64,000 nucleotides of DNA from Bacteroidales bacterium (GTDB lineage Bacteria; Bacteroidota; Bacteroidia; Bacteroidales; Tenuifilaceae), in the NCBI GenBank assembly GCA_013141385.1, contig JABFRB010000001.1, positions 62,001 through 126,000 of the forward strand, given 5' to 3'. Shown here in pieces: positions 63,477 through 64,000 of the stretch (positions are counted from its first letter, which is position 1; each line of letters starts with the position of its first letter). The translations under genes were made by a program, and so were the position numbers. Under the pieces are notes generated by a model. It saw nothing but the letters and a program-made list of their open reading frames with translations, did no database searches and was not told the origin of the DNA.

Positions 63477-64000
63477 TTATGGTCTAACCTTTGTTTTTTT
63501 TGCAATCTCGCTACTCCTTTTATCAAATGCTTGGTCAATATATTTTTCAGGATCTTCTTTAAAATCCTCCCATTTTACTAGGACGCAATATCTATCTTCT
63601 TCGGACCAACCACATTTACCATCTGCTAAAGATTTTATATAATAGTTACATGAAAATTCTTTAATAACAGTTTCATCATTAATTGCTACACCATTATGTT
63701 CTCCTTTACATCTATCGCAAGAATAACTTCCCTTATAAATTTTCTCAGTCATATTAGGTAGAACTATTCCAAGTATTCCATTCTTTGAATTCGCTTTTCC
63801 ATCAAATAATGAAGCTTGCAATTCTCTTTTTATATAAAACTGTTCGTCCGCACCTCTGGTTTCTGCGCTATGTTCTCCAATCAATAAGATTGTTACGGTT
63901 GAATCTGAAAGATTGTCCTTGCGGATTTTACTCATAATATATTCTTCATCCTCTGAATCTATTGGTTCATTCAAAGATTTATCAATCATTTCTATTCCTA
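63477..64000 (-). CDS. ThsB-like TIR (MTH538/DUF1863) protein, 5' partial
   Basis: Frame is open to the window edge; 170 residues are visible after Met at 63989 plus three upstream codons, so the N-terminal strand (FISY-type) is cut off. Family landmarks: IDKSLNEPID, IRKDNLSDSTVTILLIGEHSAETR, the catalytic-helix YIKREL with Glu56 and LFDGKANSKNGILGIVLP. Then a Cys-bearing insert (CDRC at 91-94, later Cys114 and Cys126) that might bind zinc. The family includes Thoeris ThsB, which makes cyclic ADP-ribose-type signals from NAD. First gene of the operon with the Rossmannoid and DUF4231 proteins. Visible residue numbers count from Met 63989. Confidence 0.85.
   Translation of the reverse strand, partial: GIEMIDKSLNEPIDSEDEEYIMSKIRKDNLSDSTVTILLIGEHSAETRGADEQFYIKRELQASLFDGKANSKNGILGIVLPNMTEKIYKGSYSCDRCKGEHNGVAINDETVIKEFSCNYYIKSLADGKCGWSEEDRYCVLVKWEDFKEDPEKYIDQAFDKRSSEIAKKTKVRP

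Overview
The window is about 35% GC and reads as one contig from a Bacteroidota genome, most likely Bacteroidales. Grounds: several promoters match the Bacteroidota -7 element TAnnTTTG with an upstream TTTG; Shine-Dalgarno sites are mostly absent; a type III glutamine synthetase and a PorE-like OmpA/PD40 protein are present; and a purM-prfA-pyrF block is present. No rRNA, CRISPR array or intact insertion sequence was seen. The only RNA gene found is tRNA-Phe.

Region by region. (1) 1-10.2 kb, plus strand: the end of what looks like a peptide natural-product locus. It holds a serine-hydrolase/cyclic-peptide ABC exporter fusion (cut by the window edge), a peptidase E-like protein, a metallophosphoesterase, then htpG, three small proteins (one GIY-YIG-like), an MBL-fold hydrolase, a type II thioesterase and an Sfp-type phosphopantetheinyl transferase. 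The synthetase itself is not in the window. (2) 10.7-14.6 kb, minus strand: an ECF sigma factor, a CarH-like B12 photoreceptor repressor, an O-methyltransferase and an M16 peptidase, followed by tRNA-Phe. (3) 15.4-42.2 kb: seven sensor kinases, a kinase-less PAS receptor, two single-domain response regulators and a CheR methyltransferase, all on the plus strand. No response regulator here carries a DNA-binding domain. One kinase has an ethylene-receptor-type membrane domain. This region is interrupted at 18.7-21 kb by a small accessory island: an XRE regulator with a palindromic operator candidate, a decayed transposase and two orphan genes. (4) 42.5-60.8 kb: mostly housekeeping genes (C26 amidotransferase lipoprotein, TerB, a flavin/PLP-type oxidase, a MATE pump behind a leader-peptide region, pyrF, prfA, purM, porE-like, glnN, gpmI, DUF3109, M20 dipeptidase, AlkD-like). 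(5) 60.9-64 kb: an accessory, defence-like end. A nucleotidyltransferase/HEPN toxin-antitoxin pair lies between two ~250-bp direct repeats. It is followed by a tight minus-strand operon of a ThsB-like TIR protein (cut by the window edge), a second Rossmannoid TIR/deoxyribosyltransferase-like protein and a two-helix membrane DUF4231/SLATT-type protein.

Intergenic DNA carries several dispersed inverted-repeat families. The clearest has five copies of 151-202 bp with ~20-bp terminal inverted repeats, usually lying just after gene ends.

The best candidate for an undescribed system is the three-gene operon at 62.5-64 kb, read here as a Thoeris-like signalling module with a membrane effector. The next best are the ethylene-receptor-like kinase with an Asp-to-Asn change, the leader-peptide/attenuator upstream of the MATE pump, and the repeat-bracketed toxin-antitoxin pair. 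All functional statements come from reading motifs; no database search was run.
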